A stretch of 61,283 nt of DNA from assembly GCA_019873655.1 (NCBI GenBank), contig JAIOAU010000017.1:1-61283 (forward strand), given 5' to 3'. The notes beneath the pieces were generated by a model that was given only the letters and a program-made list of their open reading frames with translations, searched no databases and had not been told where the DNA came from. Shown here piece after piece: positions 44,515 through 53,148 of the stretch. Within the stretch, counting starts at the first letter, position 1; every line of letters begins with the position of its first letter. A program made the translations under genes and the position numbers. Source of the stretch: Chloroflexota bacterium (GTDB taxonomy: Bacteria > Chloroflexota > Anaerolineae > Anaerolineales > Villigracilaceae).

Positions 44515-47500
44515 ATGGCAAGAAAAATGGTTACGATTGACGGCAACGAGGCCACCGCCTCGGTTGCCCACCGCACGAACGAGATTTGCGCGATTTACCC
44601 CATCACCCCATCCTCCAACATGGGCGAATGGGCCGACGACTGGTCGGCCGCCGGGAAGAAGAACATCTGGGGCACCGTCCCGCTGGTGATTGAAATGCAG
44701 TCCGAGGGCGGCGCGGCCGGCGCAGTGCACGGCGCGCTGCAAACCGGCGCGCTGACGACGACCTTCACCGCCAGCCAGGGCCTGCTGTTGATGATTCCCA
44801 ATATGTACAAGATTGCGGGCGAACTGACCAGCACCGTCTTCCACGTCTCGGCCCGCACGGTCGCCACCCACGCCCTCTCCATCTTCGGCGATCACTCCGA
44901 CGTGATGGCCTGCCGCCAGACCGGCTGGGCGCTGATTGCCTCCGGCTCGGTGCAGGAAGCCCACGACTTCGCCTGCATCGCCCAGGCCGCCACCCTCGAA
45001 GCGCGCGTGCCGTTCCTGCACTTCTTCGATGGCTTCCGCACCTCGCACCAGGTCGAGAAAATCGAGCAGTTGAGCGACGACGACCTGCGCTTCATGATTG
45101 ACGATGAACTCGTCCGCGCCCACCGCGCCCGCGCTCTCTCGCCCGACCGCCCCATCATCCGCGGCACGGCCCAGAACCCGGACGTCTTCTTCCAGGCGCG
45201 CGAGACCATCAACCCCTTCTACGCCAAGACCCCGGCCATCGTCCAGAAGGTGATGGACAAATTCGCCGGCCTGACCGGCCGCCAGTATCACCTCTTCGAT
45301 TACATCGGCGCGCCGGACGCCGAGCGGGTCGTCATCCTGATGGCCTCCGGCGGCGAGACCGCCGAAGCGACCGTCCGCTACCTGGTGGAAAAGGGCGAGA
45401 AGGTCGGCGTCATCCGCGTCCGCCTCTACCGGCCCTTCTCGGTCGAACACTTCCTGGCCGCCCTGCCCAAGACGGTCAAATCCATCGCCGTCCTCGACCG
45501 CACCAAGGAACCGGGCGCGATTGGCGAGCCGCTCTACCTGGACGTGGTCAACGCCCTGGTCGAAGGCGGGCGTCCCGAAATCAAAGTCATCGGCGGGCGC
45601 TACGGCCTCTCGTCCAAAGAATTCACCCCGGCCATGGTCAAGGCCGTGCTGGATGAACTCAAGAAACCCGCGCCCAAGAATCACTTCACCGTCGGCATCA
45701 TCGAGGATGTGACCGGCTCCAGCCTGGACTACGACCCGTCCTTCTCGGTCGAACACCCCGAAACGGTGCGCTGTGTCTTCTTCGGCCTCGGCGCGGACGG
45801 CACGGTGGGCGCCAACAAGAACTCCATCAAAATCATCGGCGAGGAGACCGACAACAATGCCCAGGGGTACTTCGTCTACGACTCGAAGAAATCCGGCTCG
45901 ATGACCATCTCGCACCTGCGCTTCGGCCCCAAGCCGATTCAGGCCCCCTACCTCATCACCCCCAACACGGCCAACTTTGTCGCCTGCCACCAGTTCACCT
46001 TCCTGGAACGCTACGACATCACCAAGTACGCCCAGCCGGGGGCGGTCTTCCTGCTCAACAGCATCTACGGCCCGGACGAAGTCTGGGACCACCTGCCGCA
46101 GGAAGTCCAGCGCGACATTATCGAGAAGAAATTGCGCTTCTACGTCATCAACGCCTACGACGTGGCCGAGAAGACCGGCATGGGCGGGCGCATCAACACC
46201 ATCATGCAGACCTGCTTCTTCGCCATCTCCGGCATCCTGCCGCGCGACGAGGCGATTGCCCAAATCAAGAAGGCCATCCAGAAGACCTACGGCAAGCGCG
46301 GCGAGGCCGTCGTGCAGAAGAACTACGCCGCCGTGGACCAGACGCTGGCCAACCTGCACGAGGTCAAGGTCCCGGACAAGGTGACGAGCAAACTGACCCG
46401 CCGCCCGCCGGTCCCCGACGCCGCCCCGGACTTCGTCAAGAACGTCCTCGGCCCGATGATTGCCGCCAACGGCGATTCGCTCCCCGTCTCGGCCCTGCCG
46501 GTGGACGGCACCTTCCCGACCGGCACGACCAAGTGGGAGAAGCGCAACATCGCCCTCGAAATCCCGGTCTGGGAACCCGACCTGTGCATCCAGTGCGGCA
46601 AGTGCGTCTTCGTCTGCCCGCACGCCGTCATCCGCCACAAGGTCTATGACAAGAAATTCCTCGAACAGGCCCCGGCCACGTTCAAGCACATGGAGTCGAA
46701 GTTCAAGGAATTCCCCGGCATGGCCTACACCGTCCAGGTTGCGCCCGAGGACTGCACCGGCTGCGCCCTGTGCGTGGAAGCCTGCCCGGCCAAGGACAAG
46801 ACCAACCCGGCCCGCAAGGCCATCAACATGGCCCCGCAGCCCCCGCTGCGCGGGAGCGAAGCCGTCAACTGGGAATTCTTCCTCGGCCTGCCCGAAGTGG
46901 ACCGCACCGCCATCAGCCTGACGACCATCAAGAACTCGCAATTGCTCGAACCGCTCTTCGAGTTCTCCGGCGCCTGCGCCGGCTGCGGCGAGACCCCCTA
47001 CGTCAAACTGATGACGCAACTCTTCGGCGACCGCGCCATCATCGCCAACGCCACCGGCTGTTCGTCCATCTACGGCGGCAACCTGCCCACCACGCCCTAC
47101 GCGCCGAACAAGGAAGGCCGCGGCCCGACCTGGTCCAACTCCCTGTTCGAGGACAACGCCGAGTTCGGCCTGGGTTTCCGCCTGACGCTCGACAAGCAAA
47201 TGGAATTCGCCCGCGACCTGCTGCCGCAGTTCGCCGCCGAAGTCGGCGAGCAACTGGTGGACGAACTCCTGAAGGCCGACCAGACCACCGACCTGGGCAT
47301 CAAGCAGCAGCGCGAGCGCGTCGCCATCCTGAAAGAGAAACTCGCCAAGTCCAAGCATCCGCAGGCCGCCAACCTGCTCGCGGTGGCCGACTCGCTGGTC
47401 AAGAAATCGGTCTGGATCGTGGGCGGCGACGGCTGGGCCTACGACATCGGCTACGGCGGCCTCGACCACGTCCTCTCGACCGGCCGCGATGTCAACCTGC

Positions 47501-48063
47501 TCGTCCTGGACACCGAGGTCTATTCCAACACCGGCGGGCAGGCCTCCAAGGCCACGCCGCGCGGCGCGGTGGCGCGCTTTGCCGCCCAGGGCAAGGGCAT
47601 GCCCAAGAAAGACCTCGGTCTGATGGCGATTGCTTACGGCAATGTCTATGTCGCCCGCGTCGCCATGGGCTACAGCGACGCTCACACGCTCAAGGCCTTC
47701 CTCGAGGCCGAGTCTTATCCGGGCCCGTCGCTCATCATCGCCTACAGCCACTGCATCGCCCACGGCATCGATATGGCCAAGGGCCTCGAACAGCAGAAGA
47801 TGGCCGTCCAGTCTGGCCTGTTCCCGATCTACCGCTACGACCCGCGCCTGGCCGCCGAGGGCAAGAATCCGCTCCAGATCGACTGCAAGGAACCGAGCAT
47901 CCCGGTCGAGCAGTACATGTACAGCGAGACGCGCTTCCGCATGCTGACCCAGAGCGACGAAGCCCGCGCCGAGCAACTGCTCAAACTCGCCCGCGAAGAT
48001 GCCAAGGCGCGCTGGAACTTCTACTCCCAGATGGCCGCCATGCACTACGGCGAGAAAGCCTAA
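44515..48063 (+). CDS. nifJ: Pyruvate:ferredoxin (flavodoxin) oxidoreductase
   Basis: This 1182-residue one-piece enzyme oxidises pyruvate to acetyl-CoA and CO2 with reduction of ferredoxin. The order is the usual one: PFOR domain I (VTIDGNEATASVAHRTNEIC; AIYPITPSS), domain II, the EKR region, two 4Fe-4S clusters (CIQCGKCVFVCPH; CTGCALCVEACP), a proximal-cluster Cys in CAGCGETPY, and the TPP-binding domain (VGGDGWAYDIGYGGLDHV; VYSNTGGQASKATPRG). It supports anaerobic or facultative metabolism. The ATG at 44515 has AAGGAG upstream; an ATG-like start further 5' lacks conservation. A strong terminator follows. Confidence 0.97.
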   Translation: MARKMVTIDGNEATASVAHRTNEICAIYPITPSSNMGEWADDWSAAGKKNIWGTVPLVIEMQSEGGAAGAVHGALQTGALTTTFTASQGLLLMIPNMYKIAGELTSTVFHVSARTVATHALSIFGDHSDVMACRQTGWALIASGSVQEAHDFACIAQAATLEARVPFLHFFDGFRTSHQVEKIEQLSDDDLRFMIDDELVRAHRARALSPDRPIIRGTAQNPDVFFQARETINPFYAKTPAIVQKVMDKFAGLTGRQYHLFDYIGAPDAERVVILMASGGETAEATVRYLVEKGEKVGVIRVRLYRPFSVEHFLAALPKTVKSIAVLDRTKEPGAIGEPLYLDVVNALVEGGRPEIKVIGGRYGLSSKEFTPAMVKAVLDELKKPAPKNHFTVGIIEDVTGSSLDYDPSFSVEHPETVRCVFFGLGADGTVGANKNSIKIIGEETDNNAQGYFVYDSKKSGSMTISHLRFGPKPIQAPYLITPNTANFVACHQFTFLERYDITKYAQPGAVFLLNSIYGPDEVWDHLPQEVQRDIIEKKLRFYVINAYDVAEKTGMGGRINTIMQTCFFAISGILPRDEAIAQIKKAIQKTYGKRGEAVVQKNYAAVDQTLANLHEVKVPDKVTSKLTRRPPVPDAAPDFVKNVLGPMIAANGDSLPVSALPVDGTFPTGTTKWEKRNIALEIPVWEPDLCIQCGKCVFVCPHAVIRHKVYDKKFLEQAPATFKHMESKFKEFPGMAYTVQVAPEDCTGCALCVEACPAKDKTNPARKAINMAPQPPLRGSEAVNWEFFLGLPEVDRTAISLTTIKNSQLLEPLFEFSGACAGCGETPYVKLMTQLFGDRAIIANATGCSSIYGGNLPTTPYAPNKEGRGPTWSNSLFEDNAEFGLGFRLTLDKQMEFARDLLPQFAAEVGEQLVDELLKADQTTDLGIKQQRERVAILKEKLAKSKHPQAANLLAVADSLVKKSVWIVGGDGWAYDIGYGGLDHVLSTGRDVNLLVLDTEVYSNTGGQASKATPRGAVARFAAQGKGMPKKDLGLMAIAYGNVYVARVAMGYSDAHTLKAFLEAESYPGPSLIIAYSHCIAHGIDMAKGLEQQKMAVQSGLFPIYRYDPRLAAEGKNPLQIDCKEPSIPVEQYMYSETRFRMLTQSDEARAEQLLKLAREDAKARWNFYSQMAAMHYGEKA

Positions 48064-48072
48064 ATCACAAAC

Positions 48073-48107
48073 GATGGGACAGAGCACGCCTCTGTCCCAT
48101 CTTGTTC
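48073..48107 (+). terminator. nifJ terminator
   Basis: GATGGGACAGAG (48073-48084) pairs perfectly with CTCTGTCCCATC (48090-48101), followed by TTGTTC. Confidence 0.85.
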
Positions 48108-48176
48108 TCTATCAAATTCATAAACTTCTTGCCCATTCGTAACATTCGCGTCATTCGATGCGACCAAGGAGACCCT

Positions 48177-49178
48177 ATGACCGACCTGACCACCACCTAC
48201 CTCGGCCTGAAACTCAAGAACCCCATCGTCGCCTCGGCCTCGCCGCTTTCGGAGAAAGTCGAAACCGCCAGGCAACTCGAAGAGGCCGGCGTCTCGGCCC
48301 TCGTCATGTACTCGCTCTTCGAGGAACAAATCATCCACGAAAGCCTCGAACTCGACCACTTCCTCTTCACCGGCACGGAAATTTCGCCCGAGATCACCTC
48401 CTTCTACCCGCAGACCGGCCGCTACAGCCTCAAGCCGGACGCCTACCTGGAGAAGGTGACGCAACTCAAGAAAGCCTTGAGCATCCCGGTCATCGGCAGT
48501 TTGAACGGCGTCTCGACCGGCGGCTGGGTCAAGTACGCCCGCCGCATCGAGGAAGCCGGCGCCGACGCCCTGGAACTCAATCTCTACTACCTGCCAATCG
48601 ACCCGGACCTGACGGCGGCCGCCCTGGAGGACAACTACATCGCCCTGGTGAGCGAAGTCTGCAGCAGCGTGCGCATCCCGGTGGCGGTCAAACTCAGCCC
48701 CTACTTCACCGCCCTGCCGAACCTGGCGCGGCGACTCGTGAGCGTGGGCGCCAAAGGCCTGGTGCTCTTCAACCGCTTCTACCAGCCCGACCTGGACATC
48801 GAGAATCTCGAAGTGAAGCACACCCTCGATCTGAGCGTCTCCGGCGAATTGCGCCTGCCGCTGCGCTGGGTTGCCCTCCTCTATGGCCGCGTCAACGCCG
48901 ACCTGGCGCTGACCGGCGGCGTTCACACCGCCGAGGACGTGCTGAAGGCCATGATGGCGGGAGCCAAAGTCACTCTGCTGGCCTCGGCCCTGCTCCAGCG
49001 CGGCCCGGCCTACGCCGCCTCCCTGCTGGCCGACATGCAGGCCTGGATGGAAGCCCACGAATACGCCTCGGTGGCGCAAATGCAGGGCAGTCTGAGCCAG
49101 GCCAAGGGTCCGGACCCGGCCGCCTACGAGCGGGCCAATTACATGAAGGTGTTGCAGTCCTTCAGGTGGTTGCCCTGA
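48177..49178 (+). CDS. Dihydroorotate-dehydrogenase-like FMN protein
   Basis: This 333-residue protein has the TIM-barrel fold of class 1 dihydroorotate dehydrogenases: TYLGLKLKNPIVASASPL, ALELNLYYLP, PVAVKLSPYF, LALTGGVHTAEDVLKAMMAGA. The catalytic Cys/Ser region of true pyrimidine enzymes is not obvious. Genes of this type often stand next to nifJ-type oxidoreductases, as here, so a role in electron transfer or an accessory role is likelier than pyrimidine synthesis. The ATG at 48177 has AAGGAG upstream; a dispersed repeat copy lies just before it. Confidence 0.88.
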   Translation: MTDLTTTYLGLKLKNPIVASASPLSEKVETARQLEEAGVSALVMYSLFEEQIIHESLELDHFLFTGTEISPEITSFYPQTGRYSLKPDAYLEKVTQLKKALSIPVIGSLNGVSTGGWVKYARRIEEAGADALELNLYYLPIDPDLTAAALEDNYIALVSEVCSSVRIPVAVKLSPYFTALPNLARRLVSVGAKGLVLFNRFYQPDLDIENLEVKHTLDLSVSGELRLPLRWVALLYGRVNADLALTGGVHTAEDVLKAMMAGAKVTLLASALLQRGPAYAASLLADMQAWMEAHEYASVAQMQGSLSQAKGPDPAAYERANYMKVLQSFRWLP

Positions 49179-49194
49179 GCCTCCCCCAAAGAAA

Positions 49195-49224
49195 AACAGC
49201 CCCGGCCTCGCAGTCGGGGCTGTT
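49195..49224. terminator. Bidirectional terminator between convergent genes
   Basis: AACAGCCCCG (49195-49204) pairs with CGGGGCTGTT (49215-49224). It lies between the dihydroorotate-dehydrogenase-like gene (plus) and infA (minus). Confidence 0.8.
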
Positions 49225-49254
49225 GCATTGCTGAATGAGAGCAAACGGAAACGA

Positions 49255-49506
49255 TTATCCGATCAGGTCGGATTCTTCGCTGGCGCGGCGGTGGCGATAG
49301 GTGATCCGGCCGCGGGTCAGATCGTAGGGCGACATCTCGACCTTGACCCGGTCTCCGAGCAAAATGCGGATGTAGTACTTGCGCATCTTGCCCGAAAGAT
49401 AGGACAACACCTCGTGCCCGTTGTCGAGCCGAACCCGGAACTGGGTACCCGGCAGGGCCTCGACCACCGTCCCCTCCACCTGGATTTTTTCTTCCTCTTT
49501 AGCCAT
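49255..49506 (-). CDS. infA: Translation initiation factor IF-1
   Basis: This 83-residue protein is an S1/OB-fold factor that binds the ribosomal A site during initiation. Family blocks are [37 protein letters not shown] (in parts), [18 protein letters not shown] and TYRHR. A C-terminal tail of about 10 residues exceeds the usual length. It lies 36 bases downstream of rpsU on the same strand and is probably co-transcribed with it; no ribosomal operon surrounds it. Confidence 0.96.
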   Translation of the reverse strand: MAKEEEKIQVEGTVVEALPGTQFRVRLDNGHEVLSYLSGKMRKYYIRILLGDRVKVEMSPYDLTRGRITYRHRRASEESDLIG

Positions 49507-49542
49507 CTTGCCTCCGTTCCGCTTGCTGCTGCCAGGTTGCTG

Positions 49543-49740
49543 TCATTCGACTTCTTTGACCTGGCGGCGCTTATAACGCCTCATCGACTTCTTGGCGTCC
49601 ATGCGGCGCTGTTCGCTTTTGGAGACGAACCAGCGCTTGCGGCGCACCGTGCTCAACACGCCGCTCTTGACCACTTTCTTGCGGAAGCGCTTGAGCAGGG
49701 ATTCCTGCGATTCGTTATTGCGCAGACTGACGCTCGGCAA
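49543..49740 (-). CDS. rpsU: Ribosomal protein bS21
   Basis: This 65-residue basic protein (PSVSLRNNESQESLLKRFRK, VLSTVRRKRWFVSKSEQRR) is the small-subunit protein bS21. I chose the TTG at 49740: AAGGAGGTGA at 49755-49746 lies 5 bases upstream, and MPSVSLRNNE fits the family's N-terminus. A GTG at 49749 is in frame but lies inside that ribosome-binding site. It heads a unit with infA, driven by a minus-strand promoter at 49921-49949. The 294 bases up to 50034 hold divergent promoters and no gene. Confidence 0.93.
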   Translation of the reverse strand: MPSVSLRNNESQESLLKRFRKKVVKSGVLSTVRRKRWFVSKSEQRRMDAKKSMRRYKRRQVKEVE

Positions 49741-49920
49741 CTTTCTCACCTCCTTCCATCTGGAAGGTAAAAAATCAAAACGGCCTCGTCACAGACTCGG
49801 CCGGATACAGCGCACCAGCAAACCGCAACTGACACCAAAATCACCTAAATCCTTCGCTGCACACTCCTTGATCGCCGTGAGAACTTGGGAGACGATCGCG
49901 CCGATCTGTGAACTGCTTCG

Positions 49921-49949
49921 ATTATACTATGGAAGCGCAGGCGTGAGAA
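49921..49949 (-). promoter_or_regulatory. Promoter of rpsU-infA
   Basis: On the minus strand, TTCTCA (49949-49944) and TATAAT (49926-49921) are 17 bases apart. The leader to the rpsU start is about 170 bases. Confidence 0.55.
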
Positions 49950-49991
49950 GAGAAAGAGGCGTCTTTTCCTGAACAGCGCGACTGATCATGA

Positions 49992-49997
49992 TATACT
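49992..49997 (+). promoter_or_regulatory. Putative -10 box of the ECF sigma gene
   Basis: TATACT lies 37 bases before the GTG start. No good -35 box was seen at the expected distance. Confidence 0.35.
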
Positions 49998-50034
49998 GCG
50001 CAGAAACTTTCTTGTTCCGGCAGGGTTATTTCTT

Positions 50035-50631
50035 GTGCAGCCCTCCGGTGAGGCGCAAACAGTGCAGAGGAAAGAGGAAGAACGAGAGGTTCTCAGGAAG
50101 GCTTCCGAAGGCGATCAGGAAGCGTTTGGCGTTCTGTACGAACAATATGTGGAACGCATCTTTAACTACGTCTATTATCGCACCGGCAATGTTCACGACG
50201 CCGAGGATTTGACGGCGCGCGTGTTCTATCGGGCCTTCCGTCACATCCGCAATTACACCGACCGCGGCGTGCCTTTTTCGGCCTGGTTGTATCGCATCGC
50301 CCACAACCTGGTGGCCAACTGGCACCGCGATCGCAGCCGCCGACAGGAAATTCCCCTCTCCGACGCGCCCGTCTTGCAGTACAAAGGGGAGGCCCCCGAA
50401 GCCAGCCTGATGATGAACCAAGAGCGCGAATCGCTGCTGCGCCTCATCCGCCGTCTGCCCGCCGAGCGCCAACATTTGCTGATTTTGAAGTTCGTGGAAA
50501 ATCTCTCGAACGCCGAAATCGGCGCCATCATGGGACGCAGCGAAGGGGCGGTCAAAAGCCTCTATCATCGTACTCTGTTGGCCTTGCGCGACGAAATCGG
50601 CAATAGCGACTTACTCGAAGGAGAGACCTGA
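50035..50631 (+). CDS. ECF-type RNA polymerase sigma factor
   Basis: This 198-residue protein has sigma region 2 (FGVLYEQYVERIFNYVYYRT; DAEDLTARVFYRAFRHI; FSAWLYRIAHNLVANWHRD) and region 4 (LRLIRRLPAERQHLLILKFVENLSNAEIGAIMGRSEGAVKSLYHRTLLALR, in parts), and lacks regions 1 and 3, as ECF factors do. No anti-sigma gene follows; the next gene encodes DegV, with TGATG overlap. It starts with GTG. Which signal releases it is not visible. Confidence 0.94.
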   Translation: MQPSGEAQTVQRKEEEREVLRKASEGDQEAFGVLYEQYVERIFNYVYYRTGNVHDAEDLTARVFYRAFRHIRNYTDRGVPFSAWLYRIAHNLVANWHRDRSRRQEIPLSDAPVLQYKGEAPEASLMMNQERESLLRLIRRLPAERQHLLILKFVENLSNAEIGAIMGRSEGAVKSLYHRTLLALRDEIGNSDLLEGET

Positions 50632-51476
50632 TGTTCCATATCGTGACCGACGGCGCAGCCGACATGCCGACAGAATGGCAGGAACAATACGGGATCCACA
50701 TCGTTCCCATCCCGATTCGGTTTGGCGAACAAACCTATCTGCAAGGGGCGGAGATCTCGAACGAGGACTTCTACCGCCTCGTGGATGCAAACGGCCAGGT
50801 CCCCAAAACTTCCCAGCCGGCACCTTTCCACTTCAAGGAACTCTACGAGCGGATCGGGCGGGCTGGCGATACCATTCTTTCCCTCCATGTGACCAGCCGC
50901 CTGTCGGGAACATTCGATTCGGCGGCGGCCGCCGCCCGCGAACTGGCCGGCAAACTGCGCATCATCCCGTTTGATTCGGGGGCCGGTTCGGCGGCCCTCG
51001 GCATGATGTGCCGCGAAGCGCGTTTGCTCGAACGCGCCGGGGCAGGTCTGGAAAAGATCCTCGAGCGCCTGGAGTTCATCCGCCGAAACGTCCGCATCGT
51101 CCTGACCCTCGACAATTTGCACTACGCCCGTCTCAGCGGACGGGTGGGAGCCTTGCAGGCGGCCCTGGCTTCGCTGTTGAACGTCAAGCCCATCATCGTG
51201 CTGCGGGAGGGGCTGTTGGAGATGGCCGATAAGGTGCGGACGCGCAGCCGGGCTGTTGAGCGGGTGCTCGAATTGCTCCACCAACAGTTCGGGCATCGCC
51301 CCGTTCATGCCGCCGCCGTCCACGCCCGCGACCCCCAGGCGGGGGCGGCCCTGGCCGAACGCGCCGCCAAACTCTTCAACGTACGAGAATTGATTCTGAC
51401 CGAACTTTCGGTGGCCGTCGCCGCCAACCTCGGGCCAGGGACGATTGGACTGGTCGTTTATCCGGCAGGAGAGTAA
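50631..51476 (+). CDS. DegV-family fatty-acid-binding protein
   Basis: This 281-residue protein has the DegV fold: the N-terminal block FHIVTDGAADMPTEW, VPIPIRFGEQTYLQG, the Ser/Thr pair in KTSQPAPFHFKELYE, LHVTSRLSGTFDSA and FDSGAGSAALGMM. DegV (FakB-type) proteins hold a fatty acid for phosphorylation by FakA, but no fakA is seen here. It is translationally coupled to the ECF sigma gene, an unusual partner. The ligand is inferred from the family only. Confidence 0.92.
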   Translation: MFHIVTDGAADMPTEWQEQYGIHIVPIPIRFGEQTYLQGAEISNEDFYRLVDANGQVPKTSQPAPFHFKELYERIGRAGDTILSLHVTSRLSGTFDSAAAAARELAGKLRIIPFDSGAGSAALGMMCREARLLERAGAGLEKILERLEFIRRNVRIVLTLDNLHYARLSGRVGALQAALASLLNVKPIIVLREGLLEMADKVRTRSRAVERVLELLHQQFGHRPVHAAAVHARDPQAGAALAERAAKLFNVRELILTELSVAVAANLGPGTIGLVVYPAGE

Positions 51477-51478
51477 AG

Positions 51479-51757
51479 ATGGGAATGGGACAGAAAATTG
51501 TCGATGTTTCGAAGACGGGCTTGAATACGCTCGAACAGCGGTTGGCAGGCATTCTGCGTCCCATCGCTCCGCGGCGTGAATTTGTGCGCGGCCTGGGTCA
51601 GCGCATCCAGACCCCGCCGCCGGCGGCCATGATCGACCGCCCAGCGGATGTCCGCCTCATCCTCCTGGCCCTGACCGGCCTGTTCTCGCTCGGTCTGCTG
51701 ATCGCCGTTCTCGTTCGCTATCTGGCCGGGCCGGAGCGGCGCGGTCGCCACGCCTGA
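51479..51757 (+). CDS. Small single-pass membrane protein
   Basis: This 92-residue protein has a soluble N-terminal half and one transmembrane segment (LILLALTGLFSLGLLIAVLV), then a basic tail. I do not recognise the family. It begins 2 bases after the stop of degV and belongs to the same unit. It lies downstream of an ECF sigma gene, but it is too unlike anti-sigma factors, which have a zinc-binding N-terminus, to be called one. Confidence 0.7.
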   Translation: MGMGQKIVDVSKTGLNTLEQRLAGILRPIAPRREFVRGLGQRIQTPPPAAMIDRPADVRLILLALTGLFSLGLLIAVLVRYLAGPERRGRHA

Positions 51758-52015
51758 TCATCTCTCTTCGATCCCCAATTTCATCGCCAGTTGAGCGTTC
51801 GACGGTTCGACCAGCACGGAGCCGTCGGGCCAGATCAGGGTCGGGACGCTGCGGAAGCCGCGGTTGATCGCCTCGACCCGCGCGGCCGCCTCGGCGTCCT
51901 GATCGATGTCGATCCACCGGTACGGGATGCCGTGTCGGTCCAGAAACGCCCGCGTCCGGCGGCAGTCGCCGCACCAGCGCGTGCCATAAACCAGCAAGAT
52001 GTCGGAGGAAGGCAT
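51758..52015 (-). CDS. Glutaredoxin/mycoredoxin-like protein
   Basis: This 85-residue protein has a thioredoxin fold with a W-C-G-D-C motif (VYGTRWCGDCRRTRAFLD), a cis-Pro region (SVPTLIWPDGS) and the length of small glutaredoxins. It should act as a cytosolic thiol-disulfide reductase. It resembles the C-terminal domain of the peroxiredoxin fusion at 9461. Its stop abuts the stop of the convergent gene. The 245 bases upstream hold a plus-strand promoter only. Confidence 0.9.
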   Translation of the reverse strand: MPSSDILLVYGTRWCGDCRRTRAFLDRHGIPYRWIDIDQDAEAAARVEAINRGFRSVPTLIWPDGSVLVEPSNAQLAMKLGIEER

Positions 52016-52166
52016 AGGGTCAACTCGCTATGGGGGCTTTCCTGGAGCCGCTCGATTCTCCCTGCGTCTTCGTGAGAAGCGATCTCCGTACGTGGTATGG
52101 GGCGCTTCGTTGCTTTGTTCCTCGCAAGGATAGATCGAGAGGACTTAAGGACGACATGACGGGCTA

Positions 52167-52195
52167 TTGACAGCAATCCAAAATATTAGTATTAT
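52167..52195 (+). promoter_or_regulatory. Promoter of the PhoB-type regulator gene
   Basis: TTGACA (52167-52172) and TATTAT (52190-52195) are 17 bases apart in an AT-rich stretch. The leader is about 60 bases. Confidence 0.8.
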
Positions 52196-52260
52196 GATAT
52201 TGATTGTCTGATTCGTTGTCTCTTTTTCATGGGACAATTTTACTTGAAAGATATCTCTCG

Positions 52261-53034
52261 ATGAGTGAATTTCAGAAACTCGCCTCTGGCCTACTGCAGG
52301 AAACGACCCTGGGATTTGACCTGGATGAATCTCAAGCATCTCGGGCGCGCGTCCTGATCGTGGATGATGACGCCGATTACCTCGAAATGATGAAAATTAT
52401 CTTGCGCAAGGCCGGCTTCGATGTGGCGACCGCCTCCGATCACCGCCTGGCGCTGGAGAAGTGCGCGGGTCTCTCTCCCGATCTGATCCTCTTGGATTTG
52501 ATGATGCCGGAGATCGATGGGTGGGAACTTTACGAGATGTTGCGAGGGGTGACGCAGGCCCCGATCGTCATGATCACGGCCAGCGCCAACCGAGACAACG
52601 CCGTCCGCGGTTTGGAAATCGGCATGGCGGAGTACATTTCCAAGCCGTTTTACACTCCCGAAATGATCGCCCGTCTCAAGCGGGTGTTGCAATCGGTGCG
52701 AAAGGAAGAAGCGGCCAGTATCCAGGTGTTTCCCGAAATCGAATTGTGCATCAATTATCTGAGCCGCGAGGTGATGATGCGGGGGGAGATCGTACGCCTG
52801 TCGCGGCGCGAATTCGAACTGCTTGCCCTCCTGGCCCGCCGCGCCCCGCATCATGTCCTGTACGAAGACCTGACGACTCATCTGTGGGGGGAGGATAGCC
52901 GCAAGAACCGCGTTCATCTCAAGACGGTGGTGTTCTCTCTGCGCCAGAAGTTGGAAGAGCAGCCTTCTGCGCCCAACATTCTGGTCAACTATCGCAACGT
53001 GGGCTATCAACTGCTCGACGGCAAGAACGGGTAA
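52261..53034 (+). CDS. OmpR/PhoB-family response regulator
   Basis: This 257-residue regulator has an N-terminal extension of about 30 residues, a receiver domain (LIVDDDADYLE; phosphoacceptor Asp in LLDLMMPEIDGWE; Lys in ISKPFYTP) and a winged-helix output domain (LSRREFELLALLARRAPHHVL, in parts; RVHLKTVVFSLRQKL; GYQLLDG). No kinase gene is adjacent, so its partner is encoded elsewhere. I chose ATG 52261; the frame extends 19 codons further upstream, into the AT-rich leader. A terminator follows. Confidence 0.93.
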   Translation: MSEFQKLASGLLQETTLGFDLDESQASRARVLIVDDDADYLEMMKIILRKAGFDVATASDHRLALEKCAGLSPDLILLDLMMPEIDGWELYEMLRGVTQAPIVMITASANRDNAVRGLEIGMAEYISKPFYTPEMIARLKRVLQSVRKEEAASIQVFPEIELCINYLSREVMMRGEIVRLSRREFELLALLARRAPHHVLYEDLTTHLWGEDSRKNRVHLKTVVFSLRQKLEEQPSAPNILVNYRNVGYQLLDGKNG

Positions 53035-53058
53035 ATCTCTCCTTGCAGTTACTTAAGC

Positions 53059-53092
53059 CTAACCTGGGTTGTTGTCCCAGGTTAGTTTGCTT
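53059..53092 (+). terminator. Terminator after the PhoB-type regulator
   Basis: CTAACCTGGG (53059-53068) pairs perfectly with CCCAGGTTAG (53076-53085), followed by TTTGCTTT. A TATAAT at 53095-53100 directly after it, with TTGTCC at 53072, may start the next transcript. Confidence 0.85.
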
Positions 53093-53148
53093 TATATAAT
53101 TCGGATATGCACAGTCTAAATACCAGGTATATCTCAAGGAGACGCCAC

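Noticed and set aside
44452-48087. A 1211-codon open frame on the minus strand opposite nifJ, and similar long frames opposite clpC (3421-5829) and the giant kinase (18224-21835)
   Set aside because: They mirror well-conserved genes in high-GC DNA, have low-complexity Gly/Ala/Asp/Arg-rich translations, and show no domain motifs.
49741-50034. A tRNA or small RNA gene in the rpsU-sigma gap
   Set aside because: No cloverleaf or T-arm sequence was found; the region holds two divergent promoters and a long leader.
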